Shown here: positions 51,758 to 61,560 of the stretch, piece by piece | How positions within the stretch are numbered: the stretch's first letter is position 1 | Layout of the letters: each line of letters begins with the position of its first letter | Assembly (NCBI GenBank): GCA_017416795.1 | Contig: JAFQBD010000006.1 | Span: 22,634-86,633, forward strand | Direction of reading: 5' to 3' | DNA from: Bacillota bacterium | GTDB lineage: Bacteria > Bacillota > Clostridia > Peptostreptococcales > Anaerovoracaceae | DNA: 64,000 nucleotides | The notes under the pieces: generated by a model | Database searches by the model: none | Told to the model about the DNA's origin: nothing | Seen by the model: only the letters and a program-made list of their open reading frames with translations | Position numbers and translations under genes: made by a program

Positions 51758-52721
51758 TAGGTATATACTGGGCATAGACACCAGCAACTATAAAACTTCA
51801 GTTGCTGTAACTGACGAAAATCAGTCGATCATATGTGATGTCCGTAAGTTTCTCGAAGTAAAACAGGGCGAAAAAGGGTTAAGACAATCCGACGCCCTTT
51901 TTCAGCATGTTAAAAACCTTCCTGTTCTGATGGAAGAGGTAAGAAGCAGGTTCGATGGTCCCATCAGTGCAGTGGCATATTCTTCTAGACCAAGACCTTT
52001 GGAAGGATCATATATGCCTGTCTTTCTGGCAGGTGAAAGCTTTGCGAAAACTATAGCAGATGCCTTATGTGTACCTTCATATGGGTTTTCACATCAGGAA
52101 GGACATATAGAAGCTGTTAAAGCTTATTCCGGACTTAAAAATACCGATGAACTTCTGGCATGTCATTTTTCGGGAGGCACATCTGAACTTTTGAAGGTGA
52201 ACAGGTCGCGTTTCGGTTATGATATAGAGATCGCAGGCGGATCTAAAGACATAGCATTCGGGCAAGTCATCGACAGAGCAGGAGTAATGTTGGGGATGAA
52301 GTTTCCTGCAGGCGAAGAAATGGATGGCTTGGCGCTTGCCGCCAAAACTTCGACCAAGCTTCTCACACCGATAAAAGTAAAGGACAGTCTGTTGAATTTG
52401 TCAGGTATTGACACTCAGATGAAAAGGGTCCTCGATGATCTGAAGCCAGACATCGATAATGGTGAGCTGATAAGAGAGCTGTTTGAAAAGATCGCAGAGG
52501 CCATGTTCAAAATGGTAGCACAAGGTGCAGATCGCTGCGACATAAAGAAAGTCCTCATGGCGGGCGGCGTATGCTCCAGCAGATTCATCAAGAATATCCT
52601 AATAGATAAATTCGAAAAAGCAGGCATAGAGGCTGCCTTTGACGATACAGACTTATCACAAGATAATGCAGTCGGTATATCGCTCCTCGGAGGAAAAACA
52701 TATGGCATTGAAACCTGTTAG
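51750..52721 (+). CDS. TsaD/Kae1-like paralog of unknown function
   Basis: A 323-residue ASKHA-type protein related to TsaD (the enzyme for tRNA t6A). Opening ILGIDTSNYKTSVAV, the metal-ligand pair H-x3-H in FSHQEGH near residues 112-116, FSGGTSELLKV, KDIAFGQVIDRAGVMLG and the closing AGGVCSSRFI and LSQDNAVGI all correspond to TsaD motifs, yet overall identity looks low and the gene sits between nusB and xseA, not with tsaB or tsaE. It is probably the Clostridia-specific TsaD-like paralog. Role unknown. Its end overlaps xseA by 20 bases. Confidence 0.8.
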   Translation: MDNRYILGIDTSNYKTSVAVTDENQSIICDVRKFLEVKQGEKGLRQSDALFQHVKNLPVLMEEVRSRFDGPISAVAYSSRPRPLEGSYMPVFLAGESFAKTIADALCVPSYGFSHQEGHIEAVKAYSGLKNTDELLACHFSGGTSELLKVNRSRFGYDIEIAGGSKDIAFGQVIDRAGVMLGMKFPAGEEMDGLALAAKTSTKLLTPIKVKDSLLNLSGIDTQMKRVLDDLKPDIDNGELIRELFEKIAEAMFKMVAQGADRCDIKKVLMAGGVCSSRFIKNILIDKFEKAGIEAAFDDTDLSQDNAVGISLLGGKTYGIETC

Positions 52722-53913
52722 AGTCTCACAACTTAACAGTTATATAAAGAGGATACTTCAATCCGATCCGATATTGGGGAACATCTCAGTGATCGGAGAG
52801 ATATCTAATCTCAAATTCCACAGTTCCGGCCATGTTTATTTTTCTTTGAAGGACGAAGACAGCAAAGTCAGCTGTTTTCTTCCTGCGGGAAATGTGGGAC
52901 GCATAGGCTTTCAATTGAAGGAAGGTATAGAAGTTACTGCACATGGTTATATATACCTCTATGAAAGAGGCGGCAGTTACTCTATCAATATCCGCGATAT
53001 GGAATCTGCAGGACAAGGCGATCTTGCCGCAGCATTCGAAAAATTGAAATTGAAATTACAGCAGGAGGGCCTCTTTTCTCAGGAAAAGAAGAAGTCGCTC
53101 CCTGTATTTCCATATAAGGTAGCAGTAGTTACATCTCCAACGGGTGCGGCTGTAAGAGATATCCTGAAGATAATAAAACAGAAAAACGATGTAGTTGACA
53201 TAATGGTATATCCTGTACTCGTTCAAGGACCGTCAGCTCCTGATGAAATAGCTCATGCCATTACCGATATAAACGAGAATCATACTGATGTCGATGTGAT
53301 AATAACAGGAAGAGGCGGAGGTTCGGCCGAGGAATTATGGGCGTTCAATGATGAAAATGTGGCTAGGAGCATATATGCCTCGAAGATCCCGGTAATATCT
53401 GCCGTAGGTCACGAAACGGATTTCACGATAGCCGATTTCGTGGCAGACCTCAGAGCAGAAACGCCGACTGCCGCAGCTGAAAGAGCTGTACCTGATACAA
53501 GAGAACTTCGTGAATATATAGATTCCATCTACTCTGAAAACAGACGAAACCTAAGGATGCTTTTAGAGGATAGAAAAAAACACCTGCAGCTTTTGGATCC
53601 AAAAGCATTCGGCAGGGATCTGCAGAGCAGGGTAGCGATGGATCATATGAGAATAGAGAATATCATGGAGGACATGACTGATAGTATTCATTCTATGATA
53701 AGAGATAAAAAGTATCGTTTGATGCTGCTAAAAGAAACTCTAGATGGTGCAGATCCTAAGGCGATACTAAAAAAAGGATATTCGGTTATCACAGATGAAA
53801 ACGGTGTTATCGTAAGAGATGCATCAGCATTAGAACAAGACCAGCTGATCAATATCGAAGCAGCTGTAGGTCATGCGAAAGCCAGAGTAGTAAGTTCCGG
53901 AAAGGATAAATAA
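52702..53913 (+). CDS. xseA: Exodeoxyribonuclease VII large subunit
   Basis: A 403-residue catalytic subunit of exonuclease VII, which cuts single-stranded DNA from both ends. N-terminal OB-fold (VSQLNSYIKRILQSDPILGN, KFHSSGHVYFSLKD), then the catalytic region with VVTSPTGAAVRDIL, IITGRGGGSAEELWAFNDE and AVGHETDFTIADFVADLRAETPTAAAE. A long coiled-coil follows. ATG 52702 has CGGAGGAAA upstream; the earlier in-frame ATG at 52639 lies inside the previous gene. xseB follows after one base. Confidence 0.97.
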   Translation: MALKPVRVSQLNSYIKRILQSDPILGNISVIGEISNLKFHSSGHVYFSLKDEDSKVSCFLPAGNVGRIGFQLKEGIEVTAHGYIYLYERGGSYSINIRDMESAGQGDLAAAFEKLKLKLQQEGLFSQEKKKSLPVFPYKVAVVTSPTGAAVRDILKIIKQKNDVVDIMVYPVLVQGPSAPDEIAHAITDINENHTDVDVIITGRGGGSAEELWAFNDENVARSIYASKIPVISAVGHETDFTIADFVADLRAETPTAAAERAVPDTRELREYIDSIYSENRRNLRMLLEDRKKHLQLLDPKAFGRDLQSRVAMDHMRIENIMEDMTDSIHSMIRDKKYRLMLLKETLDGADPKAILKKGYSVITDENGVIVRDASALEQDQLINIEAAVGHAKARVVSSGKDK

Positions 53914-53914
53914 A

Positions 53915-54100
53915 ATGGCAGAAAAGAAAAGTTTTGAAGAAGTATTGAAGAAGCTCGAAGAAGCATCAGCCAAATTGAAATCGGAAGATATTTCATTAGA
54001 AGATGCTATCAAAAGTTACGAAGAAGGAATCAAATATTACAAAGAATGCAGTGAAATACTGGAAAAGGCAGATCAGAAGATCGAAACTCTTACTAAGTAA
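53915..54100 (+). CDS. xseB: Exodeoxyribonuclease VII small subunit
   Basis: A 61-residue helical hairpin: KSFEEVLKKLEEASAKLKSEDISLEDAIKSYEEG is the standard XseB pattern. Several copies wrap the coiled-coil arm of XseA. It lies directly after xseA with one intervening base, and ispA follows 12 bases later, the common xseA-xseB-ispA-dxs-tlyA series. Confidence 0.95.
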   Translation: MAEKKSFEEVLKKLEEASAKLKSEDISLEDAIKSYEEGIKYYKECSEILEKADQKIETLTK

Positions 54101-54112
54101 AGGAGGCAGGCT

Positions 54113-55009
54113 ATGAAAGATTACACTTTTGAAGACTACAAAGCACTTATAGAACAGCATCTGATGGATTTCATACCTGAGGTGGATCATAAGAGCATAA
54201 CGCTTTATGAAGCAATGAAATACAGCCTGGCGGCCGGCGGTAAGAGAATAAGACCTGTATTGCTGCTTGCAGCATGTGATTTCTGCGGCGGTAATGTGGA
54301 AGAGGCTCTTCCTTATGCATGTGCTATAGAATACATCCATACTTATTCACTTATACACGATGATCTTCCATGTATGGATGATGATGATCTGCGAAGAGGT
54401 CTTCCTACAAATCATAAAGTATATGGGGAAGCAATGGCTGTATTAGCAGGAGACGGACTTCTGACTACTGCATTTGAAGCGATGAACAGAGATATGATAT
54501 TCTATTTCGATAATGCTGAAGCTCTAAAGAAGAGAGTCAAAGCCTCTTATGAAATAGGCAAAGGTTCAGGCTGCAGAGGTATGGTGGCAGGTCAAGTAGC
54601 TGATATGGAGGCTGAAGACAAGTCCTCATCAAAAGAAATGCTGGATTATATACACCTTACTAAAACTTCTGCACTTATCGTGGCAGCAGTAAGAGCAGGT
54701 GCATATTTGGGAAACGCAGACAGTGAAAAGCTGGATAATTTGACTGTATTCGCAGAAAATCTGGGACTGGCGTTCCAGATCCGTGACGATATACTCGATG
54801 TAGAGGGACAGGAAGAAGAAATGGGTAAAAAAGCCGGTATGGATTCCATCAATAAGAAGGCCACATATCCTTCACTCCACGGTCTTGAATCGTCAAGAGA
54901 ACGACTTGAAGAATTGACTCAGACAGCTATCGGTGCACTTGAAAAGTATTATGATAATGCAGAAGTGTTCACTAAACTTGCTGAGCAGCTGGCAGTAAGA
55001 GGTAATTAG
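54113..55009 (+). CDS. ispA: Polyprenyl (farnesyl/geranyl) diphosphate synthase
   Basis: A 298-residue prenyl chain elongase of the FPP synthase type. The first Asp-rich motif DDLPCMDDDDLRRG is near residues 81-94, with GGKRIRPVLLLA upstream, and the second is FQIRDDILD near 222-230. Supplies prenyl precursors for undecaprenyl phosphate and quinones. Chain length is likely C15, by context with xseAB and dxs. SD AAGGAGG precedes the ATG; dxs follows after one base. Confidence 0.95.
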   Translation: MKDYTFEDYKALIEQHLMDFIPEVDHKSITLYEAMKYSLAAGGKRIRPVLLLAACDFCGGNVEEALPYACAIEYIHTYSLIHDDLPCMDDDDLRRGLPTNHKVYGEAMAVLAGDGLLTTAFEAMNRDMIFYFDNAEALKKRVKASYEIGKGSGCRGMVAGQVADMEAEDKSSSKEMLDYIHLTKTSALIVAAVRAGAYLGNADSEKLDNLTVFAENLGLAFQIRDDILDVEGQEEEMGKKAGMDSINKKATYPSLHGLESSRERLEELTQTAIGALEKYYDNAEVFTKLAEQLAVRGN

Positions 55010-55010
55010 C

Positions 55011-56867
55011 ATGAATAAATATCTGGAAAATCATCAGTTCCCGCAGGATCTAAAGGCGATGGACTATGATGAACTGGAACTTTTAACATATGAAATAAGA
55101 GATTTTTTAGTTGAATCCGTATCTAAAACAGGCGGACATCTGGCTTCAAATCTTGGTGCCGTTGAATTATCCATCGCACTTCACAAAGTGTTTGATTCTC
55201 CTAAGGATAAACTGATCTGGGACGTAGGACATCAGACTTATGTCCACAAGATCCTTACAGGCAGAGCATCAGGATTCTCAGGCCTAAGACAGCTTGACGG
55301 AATGAGCGGATTCCCTAAATCAAAGGAAAGCCCTCATGATATCTTCGACACAGGTCACAGCAGCACATCGATCTCCCTGGGATTAGGGATGGCGGCTGCA
55401 AGAGATCTTAATGGTGAAGACTACAATGTGGTTTCCGTTATAGGAGACGGTGCCATGACAGGCGGAGTTGCTTTCGAGGCACTCAATAATGTGGCTTCAC
55501 TCAACAGCAAAATGATCGTCATTCTTAATGACAACGAAATGTCGATTTCAAAAAATACAGGTGGATTCCCTAAATACCTCAGTAAACTTAGAGGTTCAGG
55601 TAAATATGTTTCGATCAAATCACAGATCAAAAAGAACGTTTTAAAAGTTCCTGTGATCGGTGAAGGAGTAGTTGCAGGCATGAAACATGCCAGAGACTCT
55701 ATAAAATACGCCATGATCGACGGTATCATGTTTGAAGAGCTCGGTTTTAAGTATTTCGGACCTATCGATGGTCACGACATACAAGAATTATGCGAAACAC
55801 TTGAACTGGCAAAGAATTACCATAAACCTGTTTTCATCCATGTGATGACTAAAAAAGGAAAAGGCTATTCAAAGGCAGAAGAACGTCCTGATATGTTCCA
55901 CGGCATAGGACCGTTCGATATGGATACGGGACTTCCGCTGAAAAAATCAAGTTTGCCGTCATATTCCAAGGTATTCGGTAATAAGCTTTGTGAAATGGCT
56001 GGTAAAGATGAAAGAGTCACTGCAGTAAGTGCTGCTATGATAGATGGCACAGGTCTGGAAGGCTTCAATAAACTATTCCCTAAGCGTATGTTTGATGTAG
56101 GTATCGCAGAAGGACATGCTGTTACATTCGCAGCAGGTCTTGCCAAAGCAGGTTTGAAACCTTATGTGGCAGTATATTCGACCTTCCTTCAGAGAGCTTA
56201 CGATCAAATCATAGAGGATGTATGTCTTCAAGAACTGCCTGTAACATTCTGTATAGACAGAGCAGGGATCGTAGGTGCCGACGGCGAAACACATCACGGT
56301 ATTTTTGATATCAGCTATTTAAGACATATCCCTAACATGACGATAATGGCACCAAAGGACGGAGACGAACTTGAAGCTATGCTTGAGTATTCGCTGCAGC
56401 TGGATGGACCATGCGCTATCAGATATCCGAGAGGATCAGCAGAAACGATAGGTAAAACCAATAAGATCCATATCGGCAAATCACATCAGCTGAAACGCGG
56501 CACAGACGTTGAGATATGGTCTGTGGGAACTATGGCTAAGATAGTCTTGGAAGCTGCTGATATTCTTAAATCAAACGGTATAAGCGCCAGCGTTATAAAT
56601 GCAGAGTTCATCAAACCTCTTGACAAAGAAAAGCTGGAGAAATCAGCTTCGAAATATCCTCTCATCGTTACTGTAGAGGACAATATGGTTTCAGGCGGAT
56701 TCGGTGAAAGCGTTAAAGAATATTTGAAAGGCAATGATTTGAAAGTAATCAATGTCGGCTGGCCTGACAGCTTTATCGAACATGGCAGCGCCGATGAGCT
56801 TTATAAAAAGCACGGTATGGATGCACAGTCCATAGCAGAAAGGATCATTAAAGAACTTGAAAGATAG
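55011..56867 (+). CDS. dxs: 1-deoxy-D-xylulose-5-phosphate synthase
   Basis: A 618-residue thiamine-diphosphate enzyme making DXP from pyruvate and glyceraldehyde-3-phosphate, the entry to the MEP isoprenoid pathway. TPP-binding motif GDGAMTGGVAFEALNN near residues 144-159, HDIFDTGHSSTSIS upstream, transketolase domain DVGIAEGHAVTFAAGLA near 363-379 and DRAGIVGADGETHHG. Full length. Coupled to ispA upstream and to the tlyA-type gene downstream (10-base overlap). Confidence 0.97.
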   Translation: MNKYLENHQFPQDLKAMDYDELELLTYEIRDFLVESVSKTGGHLASNLGAVELSIALHKVFDSPKDKLIWDVGHQTYVHKILTGRASGFSGLRQLDGMSGFPKSKESPHDIFDTGHSSTSISLGLGMAAARDLNGEDYNVVSVIGDGAMTGGVAFEALNNVASLNSKMIVILNDNEMSISKNTGGFPKYLSKLRGSGKYVSIKSQIKKNVLKVPVIGEGVVAGMKHARDSIKYAMIDGIMFEELGFKYFGPIDGHDIQELCETLELAKNYHKPVFIHVMTKKGKGYSKAEERPDMFHGIGPFDMDTGLPLKKSSLPSYSKVFGNKLCEMAGKDERVTAVSAAMIDGTGLEGFNKLFPKRMFDVGIAEGHAVTFAAGLAKAGLKPYVAVYSTFLQRAYDQIIEDVCLQELPVTFCIDRAGIVGADGETHHGIFDISYLRHIPNMTIMAPKDGDELEAMLEYSLQLDGPCAIRYPRGSAETIGKTNKIHIGKSHQLKRGTDVEIWSVGTMAKIVLEAADILKSNGISASVINAEFIKPLDKEKLEKSASKYPLIVTVEDNMVSGGFGESVKEYLKGNDLKVINVGWPDSFIEHGSADELYKKHGMDAQSIAERIIKELER

Positions 56868-57651
56868 ACTTGATATAATACTTACAGAAAAAGGACTCTT
56901 TTCATCAAGAGAAAAAGCTAAGGCATCTATAATGGCAGGTCTTATATATGTCGACGGACAACGCATAGATAAACCCGGCACATCAGTAGACTTTGACGCA
57001 GAGATAACTGTCAAAGAGGACCTTTGTCCTTATGTGAGCAGAGGAGGGCTCAAGCTGGAAAAAGCCCTTGAGCTTTACGGCTTCTCCCTCGATGGCGCAG
57101 TAGCAGTAGATATAGGTGCTTCCACAGGCGGCTTCACTGACTGCATGCTTCAAAAGGGTGCATCAAAAGTCTTCGCTATCGATGTTGGTTACGGTCAGCT
57201 TGACTGGAAGCTTAGAAATGATGACAGAGTCATCAACATGGAAAAATGCAATATAAGATACCTTGACTTTGATACTGTCGATAAAGATGTCGACTTCATC
57301 AGTATCGATGTGTCATTCATCTCACTGAAACTTGTATTCCCTGTAGCATCCAAGCTGCTGGGAGAAGACGGATGTCTCGTATGTCTCGTAAAGCCTCAGT
57401 TCGAGGCAGGAAGAAGTCAGGTGGGTAAGAAGGGTATCGTAAGAGATCCGGCCGTACATAAAGAAGTTATCGAAAACGTCATACGTTACGGAGAAGATAA
57501 TGGTCTTTACAGCCACGGACTTACATTTTCACCTGTAACAGGTACTAAGGGCAATATCGAATATCTTCTCTATATGAGAAAAGACAAGCCTGAAGAAATG
57601 CCTGATATAGATAAAATCGTTTCTGACTCCCATAAGGAGTTAAAAGGATAA
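56857..57651 (+). CDS. TlyA-family rRNA 2'-O-methyltransferase/hemolysin
   Basis: A 264-residue protein with an N-terminal S4 RNA-binding domain (LDIILTEKGLFSSREKAKASIMAGLIYVDG) and a C-terminal FtsJ/RrmJ-type methyltransferase (AVDIGASTGGFTDCMLQKGA near residues 82-101, then SIDVSFISL). Mycobacterial TlyA 2'-O-methylates 16S and 23S rRNA and sensitises to capreomycin. TTG at 56857 is the start, within the dxs tail, with only a weak SD. Closes the xseA-tlyA run. Confidence 0.92.
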   Translation: MKDRLDIILTEKGLFSSREKAKASIMAGLIYVDGQRIDKPGTSVDFDAEITVKEDLCPYVSRGGLKLEKALELYGFSLDGAVAVDIGASTGGFTDCMLQKGASKVFAIDVGYGQLDWKLRNDDRVINMEKCNIRYLDFDTVDKDVDFISIDVSFISLKLVFPVASKLLGEDGCLVCLVKPQFEAGRSQVGKKGIVRDPAVHKEVIENVIRYGEDNGLYSHGLTFSPVTGTKGNIEYLLYMRKDKPEEMPDIDKIVSDSHKELKG

Positions 57652-57702
57652 ATAAACAAATGATTTAAGAGAAAAATTTAAAAAGTAAAAGGAGAGAAAG
57701 AA

Positions 57703-58902
57703 ATGCAGTTATCAAACAGAGTGAACGCTATGCAGAATTCACCAATCAGAAAGTTCAACGTTTTCGCTTTTGAAGCTAAGGCTAAGGGCAAGAAAGTATA
57801 TCATCTGAACATCGGTCAGCCTGATATCGAAACTCCTGCTTGCTTCATGGATGCTATCAAGAACTACGATAAGAAGGTTATCGCTTACTCAGAATCAGGC
57901 GGAGAACTGGAACTTCTCGATGCTATCATCGATTACTTCAAGCAGTATGACATGAATTATGAAAGAAAAAATATCATGATCACAAACGGTGGTTCTGAAG
58001 CCCTCAGCATGATCTTCACAACTATCCTCAACCCTGAAGATGAAGTTCTCATCGCAGAACCTTTCTATACTAATTATCACACATTCGCAACAGGAGCTTG
58101 CGGCAAAGTAGTTCCAATCACTACTAAGGCAGAAGAAGGATATAACTTTGCTAAGAGAGAACTGATCGAAGCAGCTATCACTCCTAACACTAAGGCTATC
58201 TGCTGCATCAGCCCGGGAAATCCGACAGGAAGAGTCCTAACAATCGAAGATATGAAGCTGATCGGCCAGATCGCTAAGGAACATGATCTGTGGATCATCG
58301 CTGACGAAGTATACAGAGAATTTGCTTATGATGACAGAGAAGTTACTTCATTCGGTATGATCAATGAGATCAAGGACAGAGTAGTTATCGTTGACTCCGT
58401 TTCTAAGAGATTCTCAGCTTGTGGCGCCAGAATCGGATGTATCGTAAGTAAAAACGAAGAATTCATGGAAGGAATCATGAAGATCGCTCAGGGAAGACTC
58501 TGCGTACCTACACTGGAACAGATCGGTGCAGCTGCACTTTACAGACTTGACAAGTCATATTATGAAGAAGTTAAGGCTGAATACTGTGCGAGAAGAGACG
58601 TTGTATACGAAGAACTGATGAAGATCCCGGGAGTTGTTTGTCAGAAGCCTGGCGGATCATTCTATATGACTGCTAAGCTGCCTGTAGACAGCGTTGAAGA
58701 CTTCCTGATGTTCATGCTGACTGAATTCGATGACAACGGAGAAACTGCTATGTTCACACCTGCTGAAGGTTTCTACGGTACTCCTGGTCTCGGTAAGGAC
58801 GAAATGCGTATGGCATATGTTCTGAAGCAGGAAGACATGAGAAGAGCAGTAGAACTGATCAGACTCGGTATGGAAGCATACAACAAGAAATTAGGAAAAT
58901 AA
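57703..58902 (+). CDS. Pyridoxal-phosphate aminotransferase, class I (aspartate aminotransferase-like)
   Basis: A 399-residue fold-type I aminotransferase. The opening LSNRVNAMQNSPIRKF, GQPDIETPACF, TNGGSEALSMIF and ISPGNPTGRVLT, and the PLP-lysine motif VSKRFSACGARIG near residues 230-242, belong to the aspartate/aromatic class I family. The substrate pair cannot be fixed by eye. SD AAAGGAG precedes the ATG. It stands alone 50 bases after tlyA and 27 before mutS; a connection with MutS is not implied. Confidence 0.9.
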   Translation: MQLSNRVNAMQNSPIRKFNVFAFEAKAKGKKVYHLNIGQPDIETPACFMDAIKNYDKKVIAYSESGGELELLDAIIDYFKQYDMNYERKNIMITNGGSEALSMIFTTILNPEDEVLIAEPFYTNYHTFATGACGKVVPITTKAEEGYNFAKRELIEAAITPNTKAICCISPGNPTGRVLTIEDMKLIGQIAKEHDLWIIADEVYREFAYDDREVTSFGMINEIKDRVVIVDSVSKRFSACGARIGCIVSKNEEFMEGIMKIAQGRLCVPTLEQIGAAALYRLDKSYYEEVKAEYCARRDVVYEELMKIPGVVCQKPGGSFYMTAKLPVDSVEDFLMFMLTEFDDNGETAMFTPAEGFYGTPGLGKDEMRMAYVLKQEDMRRAVELIRLGMEAYNKKLGK

Positions 58903-58929
58903 TACATTACATTTGAGAGGTAAATTATA

Positions 58930-61560
58930 ATGGCAGCACCAAAGCTATCACCAATGATGCAGCAATATATGGATATAAAAGCGAACTATCAGGATTGTAT
59001 CCTGTTTTTCAGGCTTGGTGATTTTTATGAAATGTTCTTTGATGATGCCAAGACAGCCTCACGTGAGCTTGAACTCACATTAACAGGTAAACAATGCGGT
59101 ATGGAAGAAAGGGCTCCGATGTGCGGAGTTCCTTTCCATTCCGCCGATACTTATATCGCTCGTCTGGTTGACAGGGGGTATAAGGTAGCGATTTGTGAAC
59201 AGACAGAAGATCCTGCTGCTGTAAAAGGTATAGTAAAACGCGAGGTAGTACAGATCGTCACTCCCGGTACTGTAGTGAGCAGCAGCATGCTCAAAGAAAA
59301 AGAAAACAATTATATAGCATCCGTATACGCAGATGACAACTCTGTAGGTTTGTCATACTGCGATGTTTCTACAGGAGAGATCTGCCTGACCGAGATCAAG
59401 GGCATAGGCATCAAAGAGAATCTGGTAAATGAACTGGTGAAGATCGATGCCAGAGAAATCATTCTAAACAATGAAACGTATGATGCGGTAGATGCAGAAG
59501 ACATGAAGCCTGTTACCGAGGCTTATTTTAATATTCTGGGAGAAGAATATTATACTTCGTCAGTGATAAGGGACACTATCAAGAGGCAGTTCAACATAAC
59601 TGCTCTGCTCGGTATAGGAGTAGAAGAAGGAACACCTTCTGAAGCTGCTCTTGGTTCGCTTCTCATGTATCTTCTGGAAACTCAGAAACACAGCTTGAGC
59701 CATATAGCAAACTTAAGGACTTATGCTATGGGTCAGCACATGTCTCTCGACAAATCCACCATAAAGAATTTAGAGCTCACAGAAACTCTCTTCGAAAAGA
59801 AGCTAAAAGGCTCATTGCTGGGCGTTTTGGACAAGACTCATACAGCAATGGGATCGAGAAAAATGAAACAGTGGCTGAAAGAGCCTCTGAATGATGTGGG
59901 GATGATAAGGCAGAGACTAGATGCTGTGGAAGTACTGCTGGATGAGATCCTCATCAGAAACAATATAAAAGAGCATCTGAAGAGAGTATATGACTTTGAG
60001 CGTTTGACAGGACGTATAGCCTGCGGCAATGCCAACGGTAAAGATCTGATAGCGCTGAGGAATTCATGTGCTGTTCTCCCCGATATCAAAGCAGAATTAG
60101 ACGGCTCAGGTTCTTATTTGCTCGACGAACTCAACAGCCAGATCCATCCGCTGTCAGATGTCTATGAACTCATAGATAAAAGCATAGTAGAAGATCCTCC
60201 TTTCGTCATCAAAGAGGGAGGGCTTATCAAGCAGGGTTTTTCTGCAGAGCTGGATGAACTCAAAGCGTCTATAAAAGATGCTCAGGAATGGATAGCCGGT
60301 CTTGAAGGCAGCGAACGAGAAAGGACCGGTATCAAGAACTTAAAAGTAGGATACAACAAGGTATTCGGATATTATCTGGAAGTGACCAGATCTTATTACG
60401 ATCTCATACCTGATAATTATATAAGAAAACAGACATTAGCTAATTGCGAGCGTTTCATCACACCTGAACTGAAAGAAACCGAACGACTCGTTCTCAATGC
60501 TGAGAGCAAGATCAATCAGATGGAATACGAGCTATTCACTGAGATCAGAGAGACTCTGCAGCAATATATCAGAGAAATACAGGAAACATCGAAGTCGATC
60601 GCATCTCTCGATGTTCTCACATCATTCGCTGAAGTAAGCGAGAAAAACGATTACACTAAGCCTGATGTCGACGACAGCGAAGCCATAACTATCGTAAAGG
60701 GCAGACATCCTGTGATCGAACAGACTATCAGAGACGGTATCTTCGTCAGCAACGATACTTATCTCAATAAGACTGATCAGAGCCTGCTTCTCATAACCGG
60801 TCCTAACATGTCAGGTAAGTCGACATACATGAGACAGACTGCTCTCATAGTCCTGATGGCTCAGGCAGGGTGCTTCGTTCCTGCTGAAAGCGCACATATA
60901 GGAGTATGTGACAGGATATTTACAAGAATAGGTGCTTCAGACAACCTGGCCCAGGGTCAGAGTACATTCTTTGTAGAAATGAGCGAGCTGTCATATATCC
61001 TTAATACAGCAACAGAGAGAAGTCTTGTTATCCTCGATGAGATAGGAAGAGGAACGAGCACTTATGACGGACTTTCTATAGCGTGGGCCGCTGCCGAATA
61101 TCTCTGTAAACCGGCAAGGATGATAAGGACATTATTTGCCACTCATTACCATGAAATGACATCTCTCGAAGATACACTGGAGGGAATAACAAATCTGAAT
61201 GTCGATGTGGCAGAAGAAAACGGCAATGTTGTCTTCCTTCATAAGATAGTGAAGGGAAGCGCCAGCAGAAGTTACGGTATCCACGTGGCTAAGCTGGCGG
61301 GAGCACCGGCAGAGCTTCTTGAAAGAGCCGAAGAAATGCTCACAGAGCTGGAAAAAGGCAGCAATGGAACATCTACACCAAAGATGGACAAAACAGCCTT
61401 AAATGTACAGCCAGAGCCTCAAGTGCAGCAGGAAATACAGCTGTCTCTGTTTGAATCGATACCTGATCCGATCATAATGAAATTACGATCATTAGATCTT
61501 ATGGATACGACGCCTTCACAGGCACTTAAGATATTAGAGGAATTGAAAGAACAATTATGA
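58930..61560 (+). CDS. mutS: DNA mismatch repair protein MutS
   Basis: An 876-residue MutS1. The mismatch-reading Phe-x-Glu is FYE at 32-34, in RLGDFYEMFFDDA. Connector, lever and clamp domains follow, then the ATPase with Walker A GPNMSGKST near residue 626, MSELSYIL and the signature DEIGRGTSTYDGLS near 700. A C-terminal helix-turn-helix ends it after a Pro/Gln-rich linker. SD GAGAGG lies before the ATG. Its stop overlaps the mutL start (ATGA). Confidence 0.97.
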   Translation: MAAPKLSPMMQQYMDIKANYQDCILFFRLGDFYEMFFDDAKTASRELELTLTGKQCGMEERAPMCGVPFHSADTYIARLVDRGYKVAICEQTEDPAAVKGIVKREVVQIVTPGTVVSSSMLKEKENNYIASVYADDNSVGLSYCDVSTGEICLTEIKGIGIKENLVNELVKIDAREIILNNETYDAVDAEDMKPVTEAYFNILGEEYYTSSVIRDTIKRQFNITALLGIGVEEGTPSEAALGSLLMYLLETQKHSLSHIANLRTYAMGQHMSLDKSTIKNLELTETLFEKKLKGSLLGVLDKTHTAMGSRKMKQWLKEPLNDVGMIRQRLDAVEVLLDEILIRNNIKEHLKRVYDFERLTGRIACGNANGKDLIALRNSCAVLPDIKAELDGSGSYLLDELNSQIHPLSDVYELIDKSIVEDPPFVIKEGGLIKQGFSAELDELKASIKDAQEWIAGLEGSERERTGIKNLKVGYNKVFGYYLEVTRSYYDLIPDNYIRKQTLANCERFITPELKETERLVLNAESKINQMEYELFTEIRETLQQYIREIQETSKSIASLDVLTSFAEVSEKNDYTKPDVDDSEAITIVKGRHPVIEQTIRDGIFVSNDTYLNKTDQSLLLITGPNMSGKSTYMRQTALIVLMAQAGCFVPAESAHIGVCDRIFTRIGASDNLAQGQSTFFVEMSELSYILNTATERSLVILDEIGRGTSTYDGLSIAWAAAEYLCKPARMIRTLFATHYHEMTSLEDTLEGITNLNVDVAEENGNVVFLHKIVKGSASRSYGIHVAKLAGAPAELLERAEEMLTELEKGSNGTSTPKMDKTALNVQPEPQVQQEIQLSLFESIPDPIIMKLRSLDLMDTTPSQALKILEELKEQL

